Assembly: GCA_027031145.1 (NCBI GenBank)
Contig: JALVEG010000495.1
Location: 1 to 8,205, forward strand
Direction of reading: 5' to 3'
Length of the DNA stretch: 8,205 nt
Source: Saprospiraceae bacterium
Lineage (GTDB): Bacteria > Bacteroidota > Bacteroidia > Chitinophagales > Saprospiraceae
Position 1 is the first letter of the stretch. Every line of letters starts with the position of its first letter. Position numbers and translations under genes: made by a program. Below are positions 1-5,926 of this stretch, in pieces. The notes beneath the pieces were generated by a model, which saw nothing but the letters and a program-made list of their open reading frames with translations, was not told the origin of the DNA and made no database searches.

Positions 1-214
1 GGATTATTCATGCTTTTAGCTTTATGTAGATGCAAGGCATCGAAATACGCAGATATATCCTTATATTTCAAGTGTTTCGTAACGCAGCAGATGCATAAAG
101 ATAAAAGCAAACGACACCCCAAATTTGAGGTGTTAATTCTTAAACCTATTTTCACATAATTAATTATTATTTAGTGATTTAGTTCATTATAAAAATTAAA
201 GTGGTGAATAATTC
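1..214. repeat. Structured intergenic element, MITE/REP-like or structured RNA
   Basis: No coding frame is visible. Arms at 13-26 and 94-107 (CTTTTAGCTTTATG and CATAAAGATAAAAG) pair at 13 of 14 positions. They enclose a small hairpin (GATGC 29-33 with GCATC 37-41) and a long hairpin: 41-48 with 72-79, then 51-57 with 62-68, capped by TCCT, with G-T pairs that suit RNA. The first ten bases, GGATTATTCA, are mirrored at 205-214 with one mismatch, as terminal inverted repeats would be. The element may continue left of the window. Confidence 0.45.
114..133. repeat. 20-bp near-perfect palindrome
   Basis: ACACC (114-118) pairs with GGTGT (129-133) around the self-complementary CAAATTTG (120-127). 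Only one base pair in the 20 does not match. It lies inside the structured intergenic element. Confidence 0.5.
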
Positions 215-237
215 GGGTTAAGGTATCCACATTCTAT

Positions 238-276
238 AAAAAAAGCTTGTCCCGTTTACAGGACAAGCTTTTTTTT
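238..276 (-). terminator. Strong intrinsic terminator after the DUF2853 gene
   Basis: A perfect 15-bp stem (238-252 pairing with 261-275, core AAGCTTGTCC/GGACAAGCTT) encloses an 8-base loop. It is flanked by seven A on the left and eight T on the right, so it can stop transcription on both strands. It lies 20 bp downstream of the DUF2853 stop. Confidence 0.9.
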
Positions 277-295
277 AATATACAAATAATCAAAA

Positions 296-637
296 TTACT
301 TGTATACTGATTCTTTACCGAATTTCTTAGCCAATAAATAATAAAACATGGCTCTGTATTTATTTCTGTTTGAAGTACCTAATTGCTCACATACTTCTTT
401 AACTGCAGCCATCATCTTATCAGCTGACTCTTTGCATCCGAGTTTTTTTACTAAATAATTATCTACTACTCTTTGCAATTCAGATTCATCTGAACATGAT
501 ACTGTTGAAGAATCACTATTGTAGATTGAAGGACCCAGACCAACTGTTACTTTAGTTAGAAAGTCCATATCAAAATCAATATTCATCTTTTTAAATTCGT
601 CTGCATATTTTGCAATTAATTCATCTCTTTTGCTCAT
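296..637 (-). CDS. DUF2853 family small protein
   Basis: A 113-residue, mostly helical cytoplasmic protein with no signal peptide or membrane segment. The opening MSKRDELIAKYADEFKK and the later block LGCKESADKMMAAVKEVCEQLG match what I know of the DUF2853 family (about 100-115 residues, common in Bacteroidota). No function is established for that family. The ATG start and full length fit. It is a single gene: the TAA stop lies 20 bp before a strong hairpin terminator, and a 138-bp AT-rich gap containing a 16-bp perfect inverted repeat lies upstream. It has no evident link to the nos genes. Confidence 0.85.
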   Translation of the reverse strand: MSKRDELIAKYADEFKKMNIDFDMDFLTKVTVGLGPSIYNSDSSTVSCSDESELQRVVDNYLVKKLGCKESADKMMAAVKEVCEQLGTSNRNKYRAMFYYLLAKKFGKESVYK

Positions 638-647
638 ATTAATATAT

Positions 648-719
648 TTAAATGTTAAAAATTAAAATTTTTGTAAAAATACACTTTTTTTATTAATTAT
701 AAAAATTTTTAACATTTAA
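648..719. repeat. Perfect 16-bp AT-rich inverted repeat upstream of DUF2853
   Basis: TTAAATGTTAAAAATT at 648-663 and its exact reverse complement at 704-719 are separated by 40 bases. The near arm ends 11 bp from the DUF2853 start codon, so in the leader RNA it could fold into a long hairpin just before the gene, or serve as a two-site operator. The strong AT bias makes long matches more likely by chance. Confidence 0.45.
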
Positions 720-774
720 CATTGTAGATTCTATATGATTAGATGATAAATCAAATAAAAAAAGCAAAAAAATG

Positions 775-1686
775 TTATTTTCTTCCCATATCCTGCAATA
801 TTCCCGTGGCAACACCTCCTTTAATCAAATGTTTAATCTGTTTAGGAATATTTATCGCATCTTTGAAGATAGTGTTTTCAAGTTCGGCACCAAAAAAGTT
901 AGTTCCCTCTAAATCGGCTCCTGTGAAATCGGCTCCCTGAAGATGCGAACCCTGAAAATTTACATTATGCAATCTTGAATAGTTAAATTTAACTCCTCTT
1001 AATCCCGAACCGGTAAAATCAGAAAAACACAAGTCCATACTATCAAGTCTTGCATTTTGCATAACAGCACGGATAAATCTGACATTTATAGCTTTGCTAC
1101 CAGTAAATTCGGAATCGATAAACTCTGTATCTTTCATCAATGCATTTGAAAAATCACAGTTTTTAAGCATCGCATTATGAGCTTCCATACCAAACATATT
1201 GGTACCGAGAAATTTGCAATTATTGAAAGTTGCACCAGTACCGTAAACATGAAACATTTTAGATTGAGAAAAATCACAACTGTCCATTTTGGAAAAGAAA
1301 AAACTAGTCCATCTAATATCCGAAACTCTAAAATCAGAATTTCTGAAATCTCCTTCACTACAATCCGAGCTTCTGAAACTGGTTGCTCTAAAATCAGAAT
1401 TTCTGCTAACTACCCTATGCCAATAATAATTATCAAGTGTATCAAATCTGAAATCATCACCGGAAAATGGAACCTCCTTTATTCCCTTTATCGTTGACAT
1501 ACCATTATCACTAAGAGCTATTTCCCTCACTTCATCATCGCTTAAGAAATTAGCCAATTTGACCAAATTGGTTGTATCACATTTTTGAGGAAATAATTTC
1601 TCAACAGGAGATAAATCCTTTTTGCAGGAAAAAAATGCAGAAAATATATATAAAACTATTATAATGTGTATGTATTTAAGTCCCAT
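775..1686 (-). CDS. Pentapeptide-repeat lipoprotein, function unknown
   Basis: A 303-residue predicted lipoprotein. A hydrophobic signal ends in SAFFSC, with the lipidated cysteine at 21. The lipobox is a little unusual, with Phe at -3 and -2. Residues 22-90 form a globular N-terminal part that I do not recognise. From about residue 95 to 275 the protein is built of pentapeptide repeats of the A(D/N)(L/F)xx type, most regular at the end (GADFTGADLEGTNFFGAELENTIF, split over 251-274), which should fold into a right-handed quadrilateral beta-helix. Pentapeptide proteins have varied roles and none can be assigned here. The start is fixed by an in-frame TAA only two codons upstream of the ATG. 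It stands alone, 574 bp from nosY and 138 bp from the next gene, so it is unlikely to belong to the nos operon. Confidence 0.85.
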   Translation of the reverse strand: MGLKYIHIIIVLYIFSAFFSCKKDLSPVEKLFPQKCDTTNLVKLANFLSDDEVREIALSDNGMSTIKGIKEVPFSGDDFRFDTLDNYYWHRVVSRNSDFRATSFRSSDCSEGDFRNSDFRVSDIRWTSFFFSKMDSCDFSQSKMFHVYGTGATFNNCKFLGTNMFGMEAHNAMLKNCDFSNALMKDTEFIDSEFTGSKAINVRFIRAVMQNARLDSMDLCFSDFTGSGLRGVKFNYSRLHNVNFQGSHLQGADFTGADLEGTNFFGAELENTIFKDAINIPKQIKHLIKGGVATGILQDMGRK

Positions 1687-1724
1687 AAATTAATGTTTCA
1701 TTTCTAAAATAATAAATTCACTAT

Positions 1725-1782
1725 GATAAGTGAGTATCTCTGACCTCGCTTTCTAACATCCAAAACTCATATCTTACTTATC
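1725..1782. repeat. Small imperfect inverted repeat upstream of the pentapeptide gene
   Basis: GATAAGTGAG at 1725-1734 and CTTACTTATC at 1773-1782 are inverted copies matching at 9 of 10 bases, with 38 bases between. They lie 39-96 bp upstream of the pentapeptide-repeat gene start. They could be part of the repeat mosaic or a regulatory site. Confidence 0.3.
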
Positions 1783-1886
1783 ACATCTCTTCACTTCTAA
1801 AATCATCAGTCCTTGTTCGGTGTTCGATATTCAACCATCAATTTTGTCACTATTTTTGTTTGCTATCGCTACAAAAATACTGCCAA

Positions 1887-1974
1887 AATAGGTTTGTAGT
1901 TGCGCTTAACCGGTTCTACCATCCCGCAGTACTGCGGGATCGTCCCGCCGGGGCTTAAAGTAGATTTACCTATT
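1887..1974. repeat. Compound palindrome with a perfect 20-bp GC-rich core
   Basis: The core at 1921-1940 is a perfect 20-bp palindrome centred between 1930 and 1931 (half-site ATCCCGCAGT). Two more pairs of arms share the same centre: CCGG at 1910-1913 with 1948-1951, and AATAGGT (1887-1893) with ACCTATT (1968-1974). The whole could form a hairpin of about 88 nt on either strand. This looks like a REP- or MITE-type element. There is no T-tract, so it is not a typical intrinsic terminator. Confidence 0.6.
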
Positions 1975-2016
1975 ATTGCTTTTCCACCCCCTTTGTCCAT
2001 AGCCGTCGGGGGATTA

Positions 2017-2190
2017 ATTCCTGCTTCAAAAACACCTCCAAGTAAATATTTAAATATTCGAGTTATTCTAAATTTACAACTTTCCATTCATCTAAAAAAG
2101 CACTCCATTTTTTCTGTCAAATAAATTTTACAGTCCAAACTTTTTAATCGCCGAAACTTCAGCGTAGGAGATTCCCCTTTCAAAAACACC
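2017..2190. repeat. Imperfect 20-bp direct repeat, two copies 154 bp apart
   Basis: Copies at 2017-2036 (ATTCCTGCTTCAAAAACACC) and 2171-2190 agree at 17 of 20 positions, including twelve identical bases in a row (TTCAAAAACACC). G-rich sequence precedes both. They may be two pieces of the same dispersed repeat, or the borders of an inserted segment. Confidence 0.55.
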
Positions 2191-2230
2191 AAACACAGAA
2201 CAACGAACACAAAAACAAACTTTCAAAACT

Positions 2231-2251
2231 GCAATTTGCAACTTGCAACAC
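2231..2251. repeat. Three imperfect tandem 7-mers (GCAAYTT-like)
   Basis: Three consecutive 7-base units begin with GCAA (GCAATTT, GCAACTT, GCAACAC), ending 9 bases from the nosY stop. The unit contains the self-complementary TTGCAA, so small hairpins are possible. It is too short to assign a role. Confidence 0.35.
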
Positions 2252-2260
2252 TTTCCCACT

Positions 2261-3091
2261 TTATATAATATCATTTCTTTTAAAATACCTATTTCCAAGG
2301 TAAGCAAACAGTCCCCCAAGGAAAAAAGGATAAACGATAGATAATATCAAAAAAGCTTTTCTTCCTATTACATCAAGTACATAATAAGAAGCAGGTCCCA
2401 TAACAGTAAGTTTCGGATCAAAAAGCACTAATGACCCTGTTCTGAATACCTGCAATGGGTTTATCATACCTCCCCAGATCACAACATCAGGATTTAATCT
2501 CATTTTCAACATTAATCCCATGAGTAATAAATCAAGGAATGCAACTAATATCAACCATAAAATAAAAGCTGAACTAATAGCGATTTCCTGAGATTTAGCA
2601 ATAACGGATATAAACATTCCAATACCAAGAAAATTGAATATCAATGCTGCCAATAATACACTGTAATAGAAAAACAGGTTCCATGGAATATCAAGTTCTT
2701 TTAAACTTCCCCAGATAACTGCAACAATCAAAGCGAACAAAACCGGTACATAAATCACTATAAATTTACTAACGAATTTGCTCCAGAAATAACTTGAAAA
2801 AGATATTGGGAGCGAAAGCATATACTCCATTACATTTGATTCTCTGTCCCCAACTACTGATCGAACCGTCGTTATCAATACATAAATAGGCAAAATAGCC
2901 ATACTTACCTGCATAAAAGTCACCATTAATCGACTTAAACCAACAAAACCGATAATTTGAGATTCGGTAATACCGGATAAAAACATAATAGCAACAAATC
3001 CCCCAAACAATAAACTATACGCCCAAAACCACCTGGATCTGAAATTTTGCATCAAATCTAATTCCGTCATATATAAAAATCCTTTACTCAT
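2261..3091 (-). CDS. nosY: NosY, ABC-2 type permease for NosZ copper-site assembly
   Basis: Membrane half of the NosDFY maturation complex, 276 residues. Six hydrophobic segments can be placed at about 22-40, 54-76, 107-128, 139-163, 170-194 and 246-266. NosY hallmarks are the N-terminal E-L-x-x-x-x-x-x-R-x-R-W-like stretch (residues 10-21), GDRESNVMEYMLSLPIS (81-97), and NPLQVFRTGSLVLFDP (211-226). The first ATG places the conserved Trp at residue 21, as in other NosY proteins, although Met8 could also serve. It is the last gene of the operon. It ends in TAA, followed by a long repeat-rich gap in which I see no clear intrinsic terminator. The 41-bp gap to the yceI-like gene is AT-rich, with no evident promoter. 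Confidence 0.9.
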   Translation of the reverse strand: MSKGFLYMTELDLMQNFRSRWFWAYSLLFGGFVAIMFLSGITESQIIGFVGLSRLMVTFMQVSMAILPIYVLITTVRSVVGDRESNVMEYMLSLPISFSSYFWSKFVSKFIVIYVPVLFALIVAVIWGSLKELDIPWNLFFYYSVLLAALIFNFLGIGMFISVIAKSQEIAISSAFILWLILVAFLDLLLMGLMLKMRLNPDVVIWGGMINPLQVFRTGSLVLFDPKLTVMGPASYYVLDVIGRKAFLILSIVYPFFLGGLFAYLGNRYFKRNDII

Positions 3092-3132
3092 ATTTCATTT
3101 TTTTTGTATTTATCAACAAGAATAAATTAATT

Positions 3133-3738
3133 TCACCTAAAATATTTTTTTTGAAGTTTATTTGCATACATATAAATTATAAAACTTATAGTATCCGGAA
3201 CATGCATTTTTTCTTTATCTTCCGGATCAAATTTTTCTGAAAGAGAATTAATTCCCCATTCCGTTCTATCTATATTTATTATATTGGTACTAACCAAGAA
3301 TCTATCTTCCAAAATCTTTATATTGCTATCAAACTCTATATCTTTTGCTCTGTCTTTAATTTTTAAATTTCCTGTAACATGATATTTTAATGAATCTGTT
3401 TTTTCTACTTTGAGAATTGTGAAAATTGAGGTCGGGTATTCTTCTGTATTAAAAAACTGATCTGATTTTATTATATTATCCAATGTTATCCTCAATAAAT
3501 TATTTTCTGTAATATCATCATCATAAATTGAATTCATATCGATAATAAAACTTCCACTGGATATTTTCCCATTTAACAAAGAGATATATCCTGATTCTAA
3601 ATTCACACATCCAAAATGATTACCACAAAACCATAAAACCTGACTCTCAACGGTATCAACAACATAAATCGATTTTTGTCCGTAAGAATTAGAAAATCCA
3701 AAAAGATAAAATAACAATATAATAAAAACTTTTTTCAA
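3133..3738 (-). CDS. YceI-family secreted protein embedded in the nos operon
   Basis: This 201-residue protein is a YceI-like lipocalin-fold protein. Known members bind isoprenoid or other hydrophobic ligands in the periplasm, and its role here is not known. A Sec signal peptide covers residues 1-20, probably cleaved before Q21. YceI blocks visible are VESQVLW (30-36), GSFIIDMNSI (62-71), the SDQFFNTEEYPTSIF segment (92-106), VTGNLKIKD (121-129) and IDRTEWGI (156-163). The start codon must be TTG: it is the first start that gives the signal peptide, and an in-frame TGA lies only two codons upstream. Around the conserved histidine of the first strand there is an unusual C38-x2-H41-x2-C44 motif. 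It lies between nosL (14 bp) and nosY (41 bp), splitting the transporter genes. A link to quinones, haem or copper is inference only. Confidence 0.85.
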   Translation of the reverse strand: MKKVFIILLFYLFGFSNSYGQKSIYVVDTVESQVLWFCGNHFGCVNLESGYISLLNGKISSGSFIIDMNSIYDDDITENNLLRITLDNIIKSDQFFNTEEYPTSIFTILKVEKTDSLKYHVTGNLKIKDRAKDIEFDSNIKILEDRFLVSTNIINIDRTEWGINSLSEKFDPEDKEKMHVPDTISFIIYMYANKLQKKYFR

Positions 3739-3752
3739 TTTTCAGTTTTTTA

Positions 3753-4268
3753 TTAACCGCATTTACCGGCAGCACATTTCATTTTTTTACCATTTTTATC
3801 ACTGTGTTCCATCATTTTATGCTTTTTTATAAAACTCTCTCTATTTGTTTTTCCTTCTTTTATCCTTTTTATAGTTGTAGAGTAATCAAAGTAGCCTTCT
3901 TTTTTATTTTTTACAGCACCATATCCGAATCCCATTGGCGTTCTGTCTCCAAATCTATACCATGCTTTTTCGATATCCAGCCATTCACCTGTATCTGCAT
4001 CAGCAATCCAAACTTTAGGCTTTTCACCTTTTGAGAAATTTTCCCATGCCGGAGTTTCAATATATTCAACAAAACATCCGATGTCGTCAAACCATAACAC
4101 TTTACCGTTATTATTAATTGCCTGAACCGCATAATTGGGTTCAGCGATTCCCATCAAACAATTTGCACATATATCCCTGTCAAAATTGATTTTACGGGGA
4201 CTGTAATCCACTTCATGCTGACAGGAAATTACAAATATTACAGACAGAAGAAAAAGTATTTTTTTCAT
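3753..4268 (-). CDS. nosL: NosL, outer-face copper chaperone lipoprotein
   Basis: NosL binds Cu(I) and supplies it to the nitrous-oxide reductase maturation system on the periplasmic side. The 171-residue product starts with a lipoprotein signal peptide ending in a lipobox (VISC, lipidated Cys at 16). The family motif C-x2-C-x-M is present as C34/C37/M39, followed by the FDDIGC segment (60-65) and the FGDRTPMGFGYGA block (106-118), both typical of NosL. After the core there is a basic tail rich in likely copper ligands: H150, M152, M153, H155, M163, C165 and C170. I do not recognise this tail as a standard part of the family. The gene begins 11 bp after nosF, and the yceI-like gene starts 14 bp after it, so all three should be co-transcribed. 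Confidence 0.92.
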   Translation of the reverse strand: MKKILFLLSVIFVISCQHEVDYSPRKINFDRDICANCLMGIAEPNYAVQAINNNGKVLWFDDIGCFVEYIETPAWENFSKGEKPKVWIADADTGEWLDIEKAWYRFGDRTPMGFGYGAVKNKKEGYFDYSTTIKRIKEGKTNRESFIKKHKMMEHSDKNGKKMKCAAGKCG

Positions 4269-4279
4269 AATATTATTAT

Positions 4280-4945
4280 TTAAAATTTTTTATCTAAAAC
4301 AACTTCTCCAAGATCCATTTCCACAACCCTGTTTGCCAGATTTTCCAATTCTTTTACTCTGTGGCTACTTATTATCATCAGAGCATCTTTGTCATAATTA
4401 GATAAATAATTAAAAAATATCTTTCTCGCTTCCGGGTCAAGATTTGCAGATGGTTCATCCATAAGAAGAATTTCAGGTTTTCTGCCAAGAGCAAGGGCTA
4501 CCAAAAGTTTTTGTTTCATACCACCGGATAATTTCAAAAATGGTTTTGAAATATTTCCATCAATATCCAATCCGAGGTTGACTCCGATTTCAATAAACTC
4601 TTGTTTATCCGTATTTGACAATTTGGAAAAGAATTCAAGCATTTCACCAACAGTCATTTTCAAAGGGGGTGGAATTTGTGGAATAAATCCTATATGCTGC
4701 ATCAATTCTTCATGTTCTGTTCTAGGGTTTTTATTCATTACGGATAAATTTCCTTCAAATACATATTGCCCTAAAATACATCTGATCAAAGTTGTTTTTC
4801 CTGCACCGTTTTGTCCGATTAATGCAATTCTGTCGCCGGTATTAAAATCAATAGTTAATCCTTTTAAAACTTTAGTATTGTTAAAAGATTTAAACAACTC
4901 AAAAGCTGAAATTAAAGCTTTCTTATTCACTGGTATATCCTCCAT
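4280..4945 (-). CDS. nosF: NosF, ABC transporter ATPase for NosZ copper-site assembly
   Basis: Cytoplasmic ATPase of the NosDFY complex, which uses ATP to drive maturation of the NosZ copper sites. The 221-residue protein has a full set of ABC motifs: Walker A GQNGAGKT (44-51), Q-loop Q90, signature LSGGMKQK (139-146), Walker B ILLMDEP (159-165), D-loop SANLD (166-170) and switch histidine H195. It is shorter than many NosF proteins (about 300 residues), because it ends soon after the nucleotide-binding domain and lacks the usual C-terminal extension. The ATG start gives a natural N terminus. nosH ends 32 bp upstream and nosL begins 11 bp downstream. Its permease partner NosY is not adjacent but two genes further on. 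A general ABC-2 exporter ATPase would look alike, so the specific name relies on the neighbours nosD, nosL and nosY. Confidence 0.9.
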   Translation of the reverse strand: MEDIPVNKKALISAFELFKSFNNTKVLKGLTIDFNTGDRIALIGQNGAGKTTLIRCILGQYVFEGNLSVMNKNPRTEHEELMQHIGFIPQIPPPLKMTVGEMLEFFSKLSNTDKQEFIEIGVNLGLDIDGNISKPFLKLSGGMKQKLLVALALGRKPEILLMDEPSANLDPEARKIFFNYLSNYDKDALMIISSHRVKELENLANRVVEMDLGEVVLDKKF

Positions 4946-4977
4946 TTAAATTTCTTTAATTTTTAATTATAAAATAT

Positions 4978-5922
4978 CTATCCCAATTTATCCAGTCCTT
5001 TTATCGTATATGTCAATGCTTCTCCTGCACAGATATCAACACACAAACCGCATTTAGTACAGTCATTTCCCGTAAAATGAACTTCCTGAGTAGCTTTACC
5101 TCTTTTTACAAACCACAATTCATGAGGCACCAGACAAACATCCTGACAATCCGTACAATATCCGCATTTATCAAGTTCAAATTTTATTGTCACTGGTGAT
5201 ATAGAACCTATCATACCATAAGTTGCACCAACCGGACAAACATATCTGCACCAAAATCTTTTGCTATATACAATCTCAAAAATCATTATAAAGATAATCC
5301 AGAAAAGTATCAATCCAGGACCGTAAATCAATGCCCTCGATGTAATACCAACAAAATTAAGGTCTTCAAAAACCAATTGTTGAGTTAAAACAGCTAATAT
5401 TAAAAATCCAACCCAAAAAACATATCTCAATGACTGATTATATGTATGTTCCTTGATTTTCCTTTTTTTAACAAGATAATCATGCAGTTTTTCCAAGTTC
5501 TCGGAAATAAAATGATAAGGGCATATCCATGAACAAAACGTTCTGCCACCGACAAGTGTATAAAACATAAAAATAGTAACCAGACCTATCCAAAAATTCA
5601 TTGTAAGATTTGGAAAATGGCCCTGTGTTATTGCTATAAGAATTGTTTGTAATGCATTATATGGATCCATTAGGTAAAAGCCTAATAATCTTGAGCCGCT
5701 TAATGAACCTTCCAATAAAGATAAATCCAATGCAAACGATAAAATAAACAGACCGTTTATAAGAATCAAAACAGCCCATCTCTTATTCCTCCATTTATGT
5801 TTATTAACATGTCCATTGTGCCAATCTTTGTAACTAACACCCAGTTTAGCATGAGGAAGTTCATCTTTTGGCTTTGGTGGTAAAGGAGTTAATCTCTTTG
5901 AGTTTTTAAATAAATCAAACAT
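4978..5922 (-). CDS. nosH: NosH, NapH-like membrane-bound ferredoxin
   Basis: Integral membrane protein of 314 residues related to NapH and to the C-terminal part of NosR. It is expected to take electrons from menaquinol and hand them to NosG. Four membrane segments are visible at about residues 49-67, 110-127, 167-184 and 199-219. Two C-x3-CP motifs (C130/C134 in CSWICP and C225/C229 in CRYVCP) follow segments 2 and 4. The C-terminal domain carries two [4Fe-4S] sets, C253/256/259/263 and C288/291/294/298. The proline that usually follows the last cysteine of such sets is Leu in the first and Ala in the second. A charged, proline- and lysine-rich N-terminal tail of about 48 residues precedes the first membrane segment. 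It starts 4 bp after nosG, and nosF follows after 32 bp. The family is clear, and the nos assignment rests on context. Confidence 0.9.
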   Translation of the reverse strand: MFDLFKNSKRLTPLPPKPKDELPHAKLGVSYKDWHNGHVNKHKWRNKRWAVLILINGLFILSFALDLSLLEGSLSGSRLLGFYLMDPYNALQTILIAITQGHFPNLTMNFWIGLVTIFMFYTLVGGRTFCSWICPYHFISENLEKLHDYLVKKRKIKEHTYNQSLRYVFWVGFLILAVLTQQLVFEDLNFVGITSRALIYGPGLILFWIIFIMIFEIVYSKRFWCRYVCPVGATYGMIGSISPVTIKFELDKCGYCTDCQDVCLVPHELWFVKRGKATQEVHFTGNDCTKCGLCVDICAGEALTYTIKGLDKLG

Positions 5923-5926
5923 AATA

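Larger units (their letters stand above)
1687..2260. other. 574-bp non-coding, repeat-rich gap between nosY and the pentapeptide gene
   Basis: No convincing gene is present. The short open frames here are low-complexity or proline/glycine-rich and have no family likeness. The stretch is a mosaic: an AT-rich part with imperfect inverted arms (1725-1782), a segment with the phrase TTCGGTGTTCGATATTC (about 1818-1834) of a kind I associate with dispersed intergenic repeats of Bacteroidota, a GC-rich part with a compound palindrome (1887-1974), and a 20-bp direct repeat (2017-2036 and 2171-2190). Base composition in 1905-2020 is clearly richer in GC than the genes on either side, which suggests inserted repeat material. 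No intrinsic terminator for nosY is obvious. Confidence 0.6.

Noticed and set aside
743..1497. Plus-strand open frames opposite the pentapeptide-repeat gene
   Set aside because: They mirror the repetitive codons of the real gene and show no signal, domain or start context of their own.
1869..2087. A 72-codon open frame on the minus strand across the GC-rich repeat, and an overlapping 74-codon frame on the plus strand
   Set aside because: Both run through the compound palindrome, have no recognisable domain and are explained by the local GC-rich repeat lacking stop codons.
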